Origin: Neisseria canis
GTDB taxonomy: Bacteria > Pseudomonadota > Gammaproteobacteria > Burkholderiales > Neisseriaceae
DNA: 64,000 nt
Assembly (NCBI RefSeq): GCF_900636765.1
Contig: NZ_LR134313.1
Coordinates: 1,240,001 to 1,304,000 of the forward strand
Reading direction: 5' to 3'
The notes under the pieces are model-generated. The model was not told the origin of the DNA. It searched no databases and was given only the letters and a program-made list of their open reading frames with translations. Position numbers and translations under genes: made by a program. Position 1 is the first letter of the stretch. Each line of letters starts with the position of its first letter. This document shows positions 53,710 to 63,104 of this stretch, in pieces.

Positions 53710-55575
53710 TTATTCTGTATCGGCAGCATCTACGTTTGCAGCTTTAACGGCAACCGGATTTTTAATACCGATAGCAATGGTCTTCAAGTTTCTGCGGTTT
53801 CCGTACCAAAGATTACACAGGGCGCGTGAAACCACTACCGAAGAATACATTGAGGTAAGAATACCGATACAGTGCACAACGGCAAAACCGCGAACCGGGC
53901 CCGAGCCGAAAATCAGTAAGGCGAGGCCGGCGATTAACGAGGTGATGTTTGAGTCGACAATGGTTGCCCAAGCGTGTTTGTAGCCTTCATTAATGGCAGT
54001 TTGCGCTTTTTTGCCTGCCCTTAATTCTTCGCGGATACGCTCGTTAATCAACACGTTAGAGTCGATGGCCATACCCAGCGTCAAGGCGATGGCCGCAATG
54101 CCGGGCAAGGTCAAAGTTGCTTGTAGGGCTGATAAAATAGCTATCAGAAACAATAGGTTTGCGCTGAGTGCAACCACTGAAAAAATACCGAATACGCGGT
54201 AATAAACCACCATAAACACGGCTACTACCAAAAAGCCCCATAAAGTTGAATTGAAGCCTTTTTCAATATTCTCTTTACCCATAGAAGGGCCGATGGTGCG
54301 TTCTTCCACGATTTCCATCGGAGCGGCCAGAGAGCCCGCGCGCAATAACAGAGAAATATCATGGGCTTCTGCGCTGGTCATGCTGCCGGAAATGATGGTG
54401 CGCCCACCGGTGATCGGTTCGTTAATGGTAGGCGCGGTAACCACTTCCGCTTTGCCCTGGTCAATCAATACCATGGCCATGCGTTTTTGCACATTTTGAC
54501 GGGTCAGGTCTGCAAAAATCGCAGCGCCGGTGCTGTCGAAATTAATGCTCACGGCAGGTTGGTCGTTTTCATTGAAGCTGGGTTGGGCATCATTGATGTT
54601 GTCGCCGGTCAGCTCGACCTGGCGGTTGACCAATACGGGATGGGGTTGTTCGCCGCCGGTATACAGCAAATCATAACCGGCAGGCACATTGCCGGAAACC
54701 GCCTGCTGGAATAAAACAGGATCATCATTGACCATACGCACTTCCAGTGTGGCGGTGCGGCCGATAATGTCTTTGGCTTTCGCAGTATCTTGCACACCGG
54801 GCAGCTGCACCACAATACGGTCGGCACCTGCCTGCTGGATAACGGGTTCCGCCACGCCCAGCTCGTTGACGCGGTTGTGCAGGGTAGCAATGTTTTGTTT
54901 GACCGCATCGGAGCGGATTTGGTTAACCACTTCTTCAGACAGGGTGAGAATCAGCCGGTTGCCGTCGCTGGTCAGTGTGGTTTGGGGTAAGATTTTTTGC
55001 AGCTCTTTTTGAGCTTTGTTTAGATCGGCTTCGTTTTGGAAAGGAACGGCGATGTTGTTGTCGCTTTGAACGATATTGCCAGCACGGATTTTCTGACGGC
55101 GCAGTTCGCGTCGGATGTCGCCTGCGTAGCGTTCAAAGGTTTTCTGCATCGCGGCTTTCATATCCACTTGCATGGTGAAATGCACGCCGCCGCGCAAGTC
55201 CAAGCCCAAAAACATCGGATTGGCTTTGATTTTGGCCATCCAGTCGGGGCTGTTGGGAATCAGGTTTAGAGCTGTGATATAGCCGTCGCCCAATGTTTTT
55301 TCGATAACGTCGCGGGCCTTGATTTGCGTGTCGGTATCTTTAAACTTTACACGCAGCGAATTGTCTGCAATCAATATGCCGTCGGAAGGTATGTTGGCTT
55401 GTTGCAATGCCGCTTTGATGCGGTTTTCTGTTTGGCTGCTGATAACGATCGATTGCCGGTTGGTGGAAACTTGAACGGCCGGCGTTTCACCGAAAAAATT
55501 GGGTATAGTGTAGAGCAACCCCAAAATAATGGTGGTCAGAATCAGCAGGTATTTCCAAAGCGGATAACGGTTCAT
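53710..55575 (-). CDS. secD: Protein-export membrane protein SecD
   Basis: 621 residues. One N-terminal membrane segment, the large periplasmic P1 domain opened by GLDLRGGVHFTMQVD, then the RND-type core with GMAIDSNVLINERIREELRAGK and SNITSLIAGLALLIFGSGPVRGFAV. It partners SecF. It lies 75 nt after yajC. No strong SD is visible before the ATG. Confidence 0.96.
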   Translation of the reverse strand: MNRYPLWKYLLILTTIILGLLYTIPNFFGETPAVQVSTNRQSIVISSQTENRIKAALQQANIPSDGILIADNSLRVKFKDTDTQIKARDVIEKTLGDGYITALNLIPNSPDWMAKIKANPMFLGLDLRGGVHFTMQVDMKAAMQKTFERYAGDIRRELRRQKIRAGNIVQSDNNIAVPFQNEADLNKAQKELQKILPQTTLTSDGNRLILTLSEEVVNQIRSDAVKQNIATLHNRVNELGVAEPVIQQAGADRIVVQLPGVQDTAKAKDIIGRTATLEVRMVNDDPVLFQQAVSGNVPAGYDLLYTGGEQPHPVLVNRQVELTGDNINDAQPSFNENDQPAVSINFDSTGAAIFADLTRQNVQKRMAMVLIDQGKAEVVTAPTINEPITGGRTIISGSMTSAEAHDISLLLRAGSLAAPMEIVEERTIGPSMGKENIEKGFNSTLWGFLVVAVFMVVYYRVFGIFSVVALSANLLFLIAILSALQATLTLPGIAAIALTLGMAIDSNVLINERIREELRAGKKAQTAINEGYKHAWATIVDSNITSLIAGLALLIFGSGPVRGFAVVHCIGILTSMYSSVVVSRALCNLWYGNRRNLKTIAIGIKNPVAVKAANVDAADTE

Positions 55576-55650
55576 AAGTCAATCTTCATGGTTTATAAAG
55601 ACAAACAGCCGCAAGGCCGGTATGCACCGGCTGCGGCCTGATAATAAAGA

Positions 55651-55950
55651 TTAGGCTTCGAGCTTGCTGGCAACAGCGTTGCGCTCTACCTGAACCTCAA
55701 CATTTCTGGCGATTTCAACGGTAAAAAATTTATCATCGGAGCGAACGATGCGGCCTACGAAACCGGAAGCCAACAATACGCGGTCGCCGCTTTTCAGTTC
55801 GGCCAACATGGCTTGATGGGCTTTAAATTTTTTCTGTTGGGGGCGCATAATCAGAAAATAGAAAACCACAAGAATCAGAATCAGCGGAGCAAACTGCATC
55901 AGCATGTTGGGTTGGGCGGCAGCATCTGCGGCGTAGGCAAATTCAATCAT
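55651..55950 (-). CDS. yajC: Preprotein translocase subunit YajC
   Basis: 99 residues, one membrane segment (about 20-40, FAPLILILVVFYFLIMRPQQKK) and a soluble tail with LKSGDRVLLASGFVGRIV. It joins SecDF. First of the operon. Confidence 0.95.
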   Translation of the reverse strand: MIEFAYAADAAAQPNMLMQFAPLILILVVFYFLIMRPQQKKFKAHQAMLAELKSGDRVLLASGFVGRIVRSDDKFFTVEIARNVEVQVERNAVASKLEA

Positions 55951-56079
55951 TTGTTATCCATATATTCAATTATCAATAAACAAGCTATCTATTGTCAGAT
56001 AGCCGCACTTTGGTTCTTATTTTAAAGGGCAAGGCGCTTTTTTCCAAGAAATTTCCACATTTATTATCGTTCATTTACC

Positions 56080-56114
56080 AATGCCTGCCTGAAAAAGGCT
56101 TTCAGACAGGCATG
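56080..56114 (-). terminator. DUS pair with one altered arm
   Basis: The left arm reads ATGCCTGCCTGAA (one change); the right arm is intact. It lies upstream of grpE and beyond yajC. Confidence 0.6.
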
Positions 56115-56139
56115 ATGCGGCGTGATAGAAAAAGCGCCT

Positions 56140-56167
56140 CTTGAAACCCGGGAAGGGAGCCTTATAT
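56140..56167 (+). promoter_or_regulatory. Sigma-32-type heat-shock promoter of grpE
   Basis: CTTGAAA, 13-nt spacer, CCTTATAT. The same layout lies before dnaK. The -35 matches the RpoH consensus fully; the -10 keeps CC and AT positions of CCCCATNT. Confidence 0.65.
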
Positions 56168-56230
56168 AAGGTGCATCGTTTTATAGAGAACGCTATGAAA
56201 TTTTCCTCTTTATTCCGTAAGGGACGAAAC

Positions 56231-56809
56231 ATGACAGAACAAACCCAATACCCAGAAGAAAATTCAGCCGAAAATGTGGAAAACGGCGTGGATAACGTTG
56301 AATCGGCAGAGCAGCAACCCGAACCGGCAGAAAACCAAGAACCGCCCACTTATGAAGAGCTGCAAGCCAAAGTAGCAGCGCTTGAAGAGCAGCTAAAAGA
56401 AGAGCAGCTGCGCGGCTTGGCAAGTGAGCAAAACCTGCGCCGCCGCCATCAAGAAGAAATTTTGGCTACCCATAAATTCGCAGGGCAAAAATTTGCGGCT
56501 GAAATGTTGCCGGTAAAAGATTATCTGGAAATGGCGCTGCTGGATCAGAGCGGCAACTTTGAAGCATTGAAAATGGGTGTGCAGATGACGCTAAATGAAT
56601 TAAACAAAGCGTTTGATGCAACCCAAATTAAAGAAATCACCCCCCAACCGGGCGACAAGCTTGATCCGCACCACCACCAAGCCATGCAGATGGTAGAGAG
56701 CGATCAAGAGCCGAACACCGTCGTTAATGTTATGAAAAAAGGTTATACATTGGCCGACCGTGTATTGCGGCCTGCGATGGTAACCGTAGCCAAAGGTGGG
56801 GAAGCCTGA
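56231..56809 (+). CDS. grpE: Nucleotide exchange factor GrpE
   Basis: 192 residues from the ATG at 56231 (AAGGGA 7 nt upstream); an ATG at 56195 is an alternative, and starts further up fall inside the promoter. An acidic N-terminal tail (1-40) and a long coiled coil (about 43-80, YEELQAKVAALEEQLKEEQ) are followed by the helical/beta head with MLPVKDYLEMAL and the C-terminal GYTLADRVLRPAMVTVAK signature. It releases ADP from DnaK. Confidence 0.94.
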   Translation: MTEQTQYPEENSAENVENGVDNVESAEQQPEPAENQEPPTYEELQAKVAALEEQLKEEQLRGLASEQNLRRRHQEEILATHKFAGQKFAAEMLPVKDYLEMALLDQSGNFEALKMGVQMTLNELNKAFDATQIKEITPQPGDKLDPHHHQAMQMVESDQEPNTVVNVMKKGYTLADRVLRPAMVTVAKGGEA

Positions 56810-56908
56810 TTAACTTCTGATTAAAGAGGTCATCAGGTAAAGCAGTAAATGTGTATAACTGCTTGGATTGATTAGTTATTAAATTTCATTAAAAAGTAGT
56901 TATCCACA

Positions 56909-56936
56909 CTTGAAAAACAATCGGCAAGCCTTATTT
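56909..56936 (+). promoter_or_regulatory. Sigma-32-type heat-shock promoter of dnaK
   Basis: CTTGAAA, 13-nt spacer, CCTTATTT, 62 nt before the dnaK ATG; matches the grpE promoter in -35, spacing and most of -10. Confidence 0.65.
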
Positions 56937-56997
56937 AACACACCGAACAAGGCTGTAAGAGCCAAACAGTATTCTAAATTTTAAGGAGCTATAAATA

Positions 56998-58938
56998 ATG
57001 GCAAAAGTAATCGGTATCGACTTAGGTACAACCAACTCATGTGTCGCTATCTCAGAAGGCGGCCAAACACGCGTAATTGAAAATGCCGAAGGTGCGCGTA
57101 CCACACCTTCTGTTATTGCTTATTTAGACGGCAACGAAGTATTGGTGGGTGCGCCTGCCAAGCGCCAAGCCGTAACCAACCCGAAAAACACAATTTATGC
57201 CGCCAAACGCTTAATCGGCCATAAATTCGAAGACAAAGAAGTGCAAAAAGACATCGATTTGATGCCTTTCGAAATTATCAAAGCGCAAAACGGCGATGCT
57301 TGGGTGAAAGCGCAAGGCAAAGAATTGTCTCCGCCGCAGGTTTCTGCCGAAGTGTTGCGTAAAATGAAAGAGGCAGCCGAAGCTTATTTGGGCGAGAAAG
57401 TTACCGAAGCTGTGATTACCGTGCCTGCTTACTTTAACGACAGCCAGCGCCAAGCCACCAAAGATGCCGGCCGCATCGCAGGTTTGGACGTAAAACGCAT
57501 CATCAACGAGCCGACCGCCGCCGCATTGGCTTTCGGTATGGACAAAGGCAATAAAGGCGACCGTAAAATTGCCGTTTACGACTTGGGCGGCGGCACATTC
57601 GATATTTCCATCATCGAAATCGCCGATGTGGACGGTGAAAAACAATTTGAAGTGCTGGCCACCAACGGCGACACCTTCTTGGGCGGTGAAGACTTCGACC
57701 AACGCTTGATCGACTACATCATTTCCGAATTCAAAAAAGAACAAGGCATTGATCTGAAACAAGACGTGATGGCACTGCAACGCCTGAAAGAAGCGGCCGA
57801 AAAAGCCAAAATCGAATTGTCCAGCGGCCAACAAACCGAAGTTAACCTGCCGTACATCACCATGGATGCCACCGGCCCGAAACACTTGGCAATGAAAATC
57901 ACCCGCGCCAAATTCGAGAGCTTGGTTGAAGACCTGATCGAACGCTCTATCGAGCCTTGCCGCGTAGCCGTAAAAGATGCCGGCTTGAGCGTGGGCGACA
58001 TTGATGACGTAATTCTGGTGGGCGGTCAAAGCCGTATGCCGAAAGTACAAGAAGCCGTTAAAGCTTTCTTCGGCAAAGAGCCACGCAAAGACGTGAACCC
58101 CGACGAAGCCGTGGCTTTGGGCGCAGCGATCCAAGGCGAAGTATTGGGCGGTGGCCGCAGCGACGTATTGCTGCTCGACGTAACCCCGCTGTCGCTCGGT
58201 ATCGAAACCATGGGCGGTGTGATGACCAAACTCATCAACAAAAACACCACCATTCCGACCAAAGCGTCGCAAGTGTTCTCAACCGCCGAAGACAACCAAA
58301 GCGCGGTAACCATCCATGTGCTGCAAGGCGAACGCGAGCGCGCTTCTGCCAACAAATCGCTGGGTAACTTCAACTTGGGCGACATCGCACCTGCACCGCG
58401 CGGCATGCCGCAAATCGAAGTAACCTTCGATATTGATGCCAACGGTATTCTGCATGTGTCTGCCAAAGACAAAGGCACCGGCAAAGAAGCGAAAATTACC
58501 ATCCAAGGTTCTTCAGGTTTGAGCGAGGAAGAAATCGAACGCATGGTAAAAGATGCCGAAGCCAATGCCGAAGAGGATAAAAAACTGACCGAACTCGTAT
58601 CTTCACGCAACCAAGCCGAAGCTCTGATTCACTCAGTGAAAAAGTCATTGGACGAGCACGGCGATAAGTTGGACGCAGATGAAAAAGCCAAAATCGAAGA
58701 TGCCGTGAAAGCCGCTGAAGAAGCAGTTAAAGGCGAAGACAAGGCTGAAATCGACGCTAAAGCTGAAGCTTTGGGTACTGCCAGTCAAAAACTGGGTGAG
58801 ATTGTGTATGCTCAAGCGCAATCGGAAGCCCAAGGTGCTGCCGGTGCAGGTCAGGCGGATGACGCATCCGCTTCAGCTAAGAAAGCCGATGACGATGTGG
58901 TAGATGCCGACTTCACTGAAGTAAAAGACGACAAATAA
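56998..58938 (+). CDS. dnaK: Chaperone DnaK (Hsp70)
   Basis: 646 residues. ATPase domain with [30 protein letters not shown] and [10 protein letters not shown]. The linker and substrate domain follow from [12 protein letters not shown], and the tail ends in the usual acidic [15 protein letters not shown]. It binds unfolded chains with DnaJ and GrpE. dnaJ is not in this window. TTAAGGAG precedes the ATG. Confidence 0.98.
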   Translation: MAKVIGIDLGTTNSCVAISEGGQTRVIENAEGARTTPSVIAYLDGNEVLVGAPAKRQAVTNPKNTIYAAKRLIGHKFEDKEVQKDIDLMPFEIIKAQNGDAWVKAQGKELSPPQVSAEVLRKMKEAAEAYLGEKVTEAVITVPAYFNDSQRQATKDAGRIAGLDVKRIINEPTAAALAFGMDKGNKGDRKIAVYDLGGGTFDISIIEIADVDGEKQFEVLATNGDTFLGGEDFDQRLIDYIISEFKKEQGIDLKQDVMALQRLKEAAEKAKIELSSGQQTEVNLPYITMDATGPKHLAMKITRAKFESLVEDLIERSIEPCRVAVKDAGLSVGDIDDVILVGGQSRMPKVQEAVKAFFGKEPRKDVNPDEAVALGAAIQGEVLGGGRSDVLLLDVTPLSLGIETMGGVMTKLINKNTTIPTKASQVFSTAEDNQSAVTIHVLQGERERASANKSLGNFNLGDIAPAPRGMPQIEVTFDIDANGILHVSAKDKGTGKEAKITIQGSSGLSEEEIERMVKDAEANAEEDKKLTELVSSRNQAEALIHSVKKSLDEHGDKLDADEKAKIEDAVKAAEEAVKGEDKAEIDAKAEALGTASQKLGEIVYAQAQSEAQGAAGAGQADDASASAKKADDDVVDADFTEVKDDK

Positions 58939-58949
58939 TTGTTGAATGC

Positions 58950-58982
58950 AAAAAGCGCTGCTTAAAAAGCAGCGCTTTTTTG
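58950..58982 (+). terminator. Rho-independent terminator of dnaK
   Basis: AAAAAGCGCTGCTT and AAGCAGCGCTTTTTT with a 3-nt loop; no DUS in the stem. Confidence 0.85.
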
Positions 58983-59011
58983 TATCGGTTGATAGGGGTA
59001 GCCGGTTTTAT

Positions 59012-59046
59012 CATGCCTGTCTGAAAAACTTTTTCAGACAGGCATG
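59012..59046. terminator. Second, DUS-based hairpin after dnaK
   Basis: CATGCCTGTCTGAAAA and its complement. Confidence 0.75.
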
Positions 59047-59070
59047 GATATTGTGCCGGTTCGTTTTCAC

Positions 59071-59173
59071 TATAGTTAATCAACACATTTTTAATACAAG
59101 GCAGCAAGCCGCAGACAGTACAGTACGGCAAGGCGCGGCAACGGCGTAGCAAAAGTTAAGTTGATTCACTATA
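59071..59173. repeat. 103-bp miniature repeat of the Neisseria TATAGTG family
   Basis: The ends TATAGTTAATCAAC and GTTGATTCACTATA form 14-bp inverted repeats with one mismatch. The inside (AAGCCGCAGACAGTAC, GTACGGCAAGGCG) is like a common short intergenic repeat I recall from meningococcal and gonococcal genomes. Confidence 0.7.
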
Positions 59174-59208
59174 ATCCTTAATCCTTTTTTATTTGCTGTT
59201 CGGTTATT

Positions 59209-59814
59209 ATGACAACCACGGAAATCATCCATATTATCGGCACTGCTGCGTTTGCTTTATCCGGCTATCTGGTCGGCGTACGCAAACGTTTGGATATGCT
59301 GGGTGTGCTGATTCTTGCTTTGCTTACGGCGGTGGGCGGAGGGATTATGCGTGATGCCATTATCGGGCGCATTCCGCTGGTGTTTACCCAGAACACGGCA
59401 TGGGTGGTTATCGGCATCACTTTGCTGCTGGCTTGGCTGTTTAAGTTGCAGAAAAGCAGGAAGCGGGAGCTGGCGGCCGTGTTTGTGTGGGCGGATTCTT
59501 TAGGCTTGGTGGCGTTTACGATTACCGGGGCGCAATTGGGTTTGTCGCTGGACTTGAATATTTTCGGCGTGGTAATGCTCGGATTTATCACGGCGGTGGG
59601 CGGCGGAATTGTACGCGATATGTTGGTGAACGATATTCCTATGATTTTGCGTAAGGATTTTTACGGTACGGTGGCGGTGATCATCAGCCTGGCAATGTAT
59701 TTTCTGAATATGCTGGGCTGGATTAATCCGCTGGTGTTGAATGTGCTGCTGGTTGCCGGCTACGCTTTGCGTTTGTGGGCGCACAGGGTGGCTTGGACGC
59801 TGCCGCGTTTCTAA
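59209..59814 (+). CDS. UPF0126/TRIC-type membrane protein (YadS/YicG-like)
   Basis: 201 residues, seven membrane segments in two copies of the UPF0126 unit. Each copy has the glycine motif: LLTAVGGGIMRDAIIGRIP and FITAVGGGIVRDMLVNDIP. Family members form trimeric intracellular cation-channel-like folds, and YicG has been linked to glycine transport. The physiological role here is unknown. A weak SD precedes the ATG. It is followed by a shared DUS terminator. Confidence 0.88.
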   Translation: MTTTEIIHIIGTAAFALSGYLVGVRKRLDMLGVLILALLTAVGGGIMRDAIIGRIPLVFTQNTAWVVIGITLLLAWLFKLQKSRKRELAAVFVWADSLGLVAFTITGAQLGLSLDLNIFGVVMLGFITAVGGGIVRDMLVNDIPMILRKDFYGTVAVIISLAMYFLNMLGWINPLVLNVLLVAGYALRLWAHRVAWTLPRF

Positions 59815-59831
59815 ACAAACGGTTGCAACAA

Positions 59832-59895
59832 CAATGCCTGTCTGAAAACAAGCAACGTAGGTTTTGCGCGGCGCAAGCTTTCAGACAGGCATTGT
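59832..59895. terminator. DUS inverted pair between convergent genes
   Basis: CAATGCCTGTCTGAAA and its complement around a loop of about 30 nt that itself contains GCGCGGCGC. Confidence 0.7.
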
Positions 59896-59906
59896 TTATG
59901 GATGCC

Positions 59907-61400
59907 TTATATCAGCACCACATCATATTGCTCTTGCGTGTAGCTGTTTTCCACCGCCAGCGAAATCGGTTTGCCGATAAAGTCGATCAGCAGCGCGAGC
60001 GATTGGGATTCTTCGTCTAAAAACAAATCAATCACTTCGGGCGAGGCGAGAATGCGGAACTGCTTCACATCGAAGCGGCGGCTTTCGCGCACGATTTCGC
60101 GCTGGATTTCGTAGCACACGGTTTGCGGCGTTTTCAGGCGGCCGCGCCCTTGGCAGGTGGGGCAGGGTTCGCACAGCACATGGTTCAGGCTTTCGCGCGT
60201 GCGTTTGCGGGTAAGCTCGACCAGGCCGAGGCTGGTGAAGCCGTTGAGCGTTACCCGTGTACGGTCAAAGCTCAAGGCTTTGGCCAACTCCTGTAACACG
60301 GCCTCGCGGTGGCTTTCCGACACCATATCGATAAAATCGATAATCACAATGCCGCCGATATTGCGCAAACGAAGCTCGCGTGCGATGGCATGGCAGGCTT
60401 CGAGGTTGGTTTTGAAAATGGTTTCGTCAAAATTACGCGCGCCGACAAAGCCGCCGGTGTTCACGTCGATGGTGGTCATCGCTTCGGTGGATTCGATAAT
60501 CAGGTAGCTGCCGAAATTGAGCGAAACGCGCGGTTGCAGGGCGCGGTTGATTTCCTGCTCCACATTATGGGTTTCAAACAAAGGCCGTTCACCCGTGAAC
60601 CATTCGATTTTCTCGGCCGCACCTTGCACATATTGGGCGGCGAATTCACACATTTTCTGGTGGTTTTCTTTGGAATCAACTAGGATTTTGACCGTATTGT
60701 CGCTGAACATGTCGCGCAACACGCGCAGCGACAAAGGCAGGTCTTGGTAAATCATCGTTTCCGCGGGCAGCGTTTTGGCTTGGTACTGGATATTCGCCCA
60801 CACTTTGGTCAGATATTCGATATCGGCCTGCAGTTCGGCATCGGTGGCCGTTTCGGCGCTGGTACGGATGATGTAGCCGCCGTGGTTTTCTTTGGGCAGC
60901 AGGTTTTCCAAGCGCTGGCGGAGCTGGTTGCGCTCGTCTTCGTCTTCAATACGCTGGGAAATGCCGATGTGGTTGTCTTGCGGCAGATGCACGAGAAAAC
61001 GGCCGGCCAGCGAAATTTGGGTGGAAAGCCGCGCGCCCTTGCTGTTGAGCGGGTCTTTAATTACTTGAACCAAAACGGTTTGCCCTTCAAACAGCATATG
61101 CTCGATGCGCTGGTCGGCATCCGGGTTCTGCCGCTGCTCCAATACATCGACAATATGCAGAAACGCAGCGCGCTCCAAACCAATGTCGATAAACGCGCTC
61201 TGCATGCCCGGTAATACGCGGCGCACAATGCCCAAATAAATATTGCCTACCAAGCTGTGGCCGCTGTTGCGCTCGATATGCAGCTCGCAAATATTGTTTT
61301 CCTCAACAATCGCCACACGGCTCTCTTGCGGGGTGATGTTGACCAAAATGGTTTCCGGAGGGCGCACAATATCCTTGTGCAAAGGGATGCTGGGTAACAT
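59907..61400 (-). CDS. rng: Ribonuclease G
   Basis: 497 residues. An S1-like domain (about 35-125: LVGNIYLGIVRRVLPGMQSAFIDIG) precedes the RNase E/G catalytic core with the metal Asp pair in IVIIDFIDM and the zinc-link motif CEPCPTCQGRG. It lacks RNase E's long scaffold tail. It matures 16S rRNA 5' ends and degrades some mRNAs. Single gene. Confidence 0.94.
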   Translation of the reverse strand: MLPSIPLHKDIVRPPETILVNITPQESRVAIVEENNICELHIERNSGHSLVGNIYLGIVRRVLPGMQSAFIDIGLERAAFLHIVDVLEQRQNPDADQRIEHMLFEGQTVLVQVIKDPLNSKGARLSTQISLAGRFLVHLPQDNHIGISQRIEDEDERNQLRQRLENLLPKENHGGYIIRTSAETATDAELQADIEYLTKVWANIQYQAKTLPAETMIYQDLPLSLRVLRDMFSDNTVKILVDSKENHQKMCEFAAQYVQGAAEKIEWFTGERPLFETHNVEQEINRALQPRVSLNFGSYLIIESTEAMTTIDVNTGGFVGARNFDETIFKTNLEACHAIARELRLRNIGGIVIIDFIDMVSESHREAVLQELAKALSFDRTRVTLNGFTSLGLVELTRKRTRESLNHVLCEPCPTCQGRGRLKTPQTVCYEIQREIVRESRRFDVKQFRILASPEVIDLFLDEESQSLALLIDFIGKPISLAVENSYTQEQYDVVLI

Positions 61401-61762
61401 AAATCACTTTCTGAATTCAAAAATTTTCTGCCGCAGATTCTTCGCACTAAAAAGCTGTGGCAGAACATTCTTGGTTTGGCGAAACGGCCACCCGTATTTT
61501 CAGACAGGCATGCCTATTATAAAAAAGAGCGGCGCGCTGGCAAAGCGGCATTTTTGTTTAATCTAAAGAGCATATGAAATTTGCTTTTACGCAACTGTTT
61601 TTACGGCGGCGCGGCAACCCAGCAGGCAAACTATTGCGAATAAGCAAAAAGCAGGCAGGCGCACGATGAAATGTTAAGTTTCGCCGCGCTACCGCTTTTC
61701 AGACAGGCATTCGGTATAATGCCTGTCTGAAAACCACACACATAAATTAAAAGGATATATTC
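61401..61762. other. 362-bp region between divergent rng and fpr
   Basis: No gene. It holds a lone DUS (61497-61512), a DUS pair (61697-61733) and probably both promoters; neither promoter has a clear consensus pair. Confidence 0.5.
61697..61733. repeat. DUS pair upstream of fpr
   Basis: TTTTCAGACAGGCAT and ATGCCTGTCTGAAAA around an 8-nt loop; located in the fpr leader, 30 nt before its ATG. Confidence 0.7.
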
Positions 61763-62539
61763 ATGGCAGCCCCACCCCAGGCCAAATACACAGAAGAAAC
61801 CGTTCTGTCGGTTAAGCACCACACACCCAAGCTCATCACATTCGCCATCTCCCGCCCCGAAAGCTACCGCTTTTCCGCCGGCCAGTTTTCCCGCCTCGGA
61901 TTCCGCGACGGCGAAGGCTTTATCTGGCGCGCCTACTCCGTTGTTTCCGCCGAATACGCCGACACACTCGAATATTTCGCCGTATTGATACAAGGCGGCC
62001 CCATGTCGGCCAAATTGGCGGGAATGAAAGAGGGCGACACCATTCTGCTCGACAAAAACGCCACAGGCTTCCTGCTGCCCGAACGTTTCCCCGACGGCAA
62101 AGACTTGGTGATGCTCTGCACTGGCTCGGGCATCGCACCGTTTTTATCCATTTTGGAGCAGCCCGAAATCTGGCAACGCTTCGACCGCCTGGCGCTTGCC
62201 CATTCGGTATCTTATGCCGATGAACTGATTTTCAACGACCGAATTGCCGCCCTTGCCGAGCATCCGCTGATTGAAGAACATTTCCACAAACTGCATTTCG
62301 TCCCCGTTGTTACCCGCGAAACCACCGAAGGCACACTCGGCAAACGCCTGCCCGAACTCTTGAAAAACGGCGAACTCGCCGCCGCATTCGGTATGCAGTT
62401 CACCCCTGCCGACACCCGTTTCATGATCTGCGGCAACCCCGCCATGGTGAAAGACACCTTCCAAGCCCTGCTCGACATGGGCTTCGCCATGCACCGCAAC
62501 CGCGTGCCGGGGCAGATAATGATGGAAAACGGGTTTTAA
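61763..62539 (+). CDS. fpr: Ferredoxin/flavodoxin-NADP reductase
   Basis: 258 residues. The FAD site is FSRLGF...IWRAYSVVSAEY, the NADP part CTGSGIAPFLSILEQPE and FMICGNPAMVKDTF, ending with GFAMHRNRVPGQIMMENGF-type tail typical of bacterial class FPR. It passes electrons between NADPH and ferredoxin or flavodoxin. AAAGGAT precedes the ATG. The HAD gene follows after 16 nt. Confidence 0.93.
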   Translation: MAAPPQAKYTEETVLSVKHHTPKLITFAISRPESYRFSAGQFSRLGFRDGEGFIWRAYSVVSAEYADTLEYFAVLIQGGPMSAKLAGMKEGDTILLDKNATGFLLPERFPDGKDLVMLCTGSGIAPFLSILEQPEIWQRFDRLALAHSVSYADELIFNDRIAALAEHPLIEEHFHKLHFVPVVTRETTEGTLGKRLPELLKNGELAAAFGMQFTPADTRFMICGNPAMVKDTFQALLDMGFAMHRNRVPGQIMMENGF

Positions 62540-62555
62540 ACGCAAGGCTGCAAAT

Positions 62556-63017
62556 ATGGTTTTGTTTTTGGATTTTGATGGGGTGCTGCATCCGTGGCCG
62601 TTTAAGAAGAAGGCGGATTGTTTCAGCCAAGTGCCTGTGTTGGAAGCATTTTTGAGCAGGCCGGAGTATGCGGATATTGATGTTGTGGTGTCTTCGTCTT
62701 GGCGGGAAGGGCGCGGGTTGGCGGAATTGCAGGTGCTGTTTTCGCCCGGGTTCGGGCGGCGGATTGTCGGGGCGACGCCGGTGTTCCGTAAGCCGGTGTT
62801 CCGCAAAAAGACGGAAAAGGGTGTGCGGGAGCGTGAGATTCTGGCTTGGTTGGAACAGAACGGCAGGGAAGGGGAAAGCTGGCTGGCTTTGGATGATTTG
62901 GAAGGTTTTTTTGATCAGCATAAAGACAGGGTTTTTTTCTGCGACAACAGCACGGGGCTGACGGAAGATGATTTGCCTGCTTTGGCGTTGATGTTGAAGC
63001 GTGTTTGGGAATGCTGA
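62556..63017 (+). CDS. HAD-like domain protein
   Basis: 153 residues. HAD motif I is LFLDFDGVLHP (nucleophile Asp about 6, general acid Asp about 8), motif II SSSWRE, and a late acidic motif WLALDD. It resembles the small HAD proteins found alone or with RNA-repair modules. A five-residue tandem repeat, PVFRK-PVFRK, lies at about 73-83. It follows fpr closely and may be co-transcribed. The substrate is unknown. Confidence 0.75.
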   Translation: MVLFLDFDGVLHPWPFKKKADCFSQVPVLEAFLSRPEYADIDVVVSSSWREGRGLAELQVLFSPGFGRRIVGATPVFRKPVFRKKTEKGVREREILAWLEQNGREGESWLALDDLEGFFDQHKDRVFFCDNSTGLTEDDLPALALMLKRVWEC

Positions 63018-63019
63018 TG

Positions 63020-63053
63020 TTTCAGACAGGCATCGGGAATGCCTGTCTGAAAG
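63020..63053 (+). terminator. DUS inverted pair after the HAD gene
   Basis: TTTCAGACAGGCAT and ATGCCTGTCTGAAA around a short loop. Confidence 0.75.
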
Positions 63054-63104
63054 CATGGATGGATTTGAAAGTATCTGTTTTTAATGTGTTAATGCCGTAA
63101 ACCG

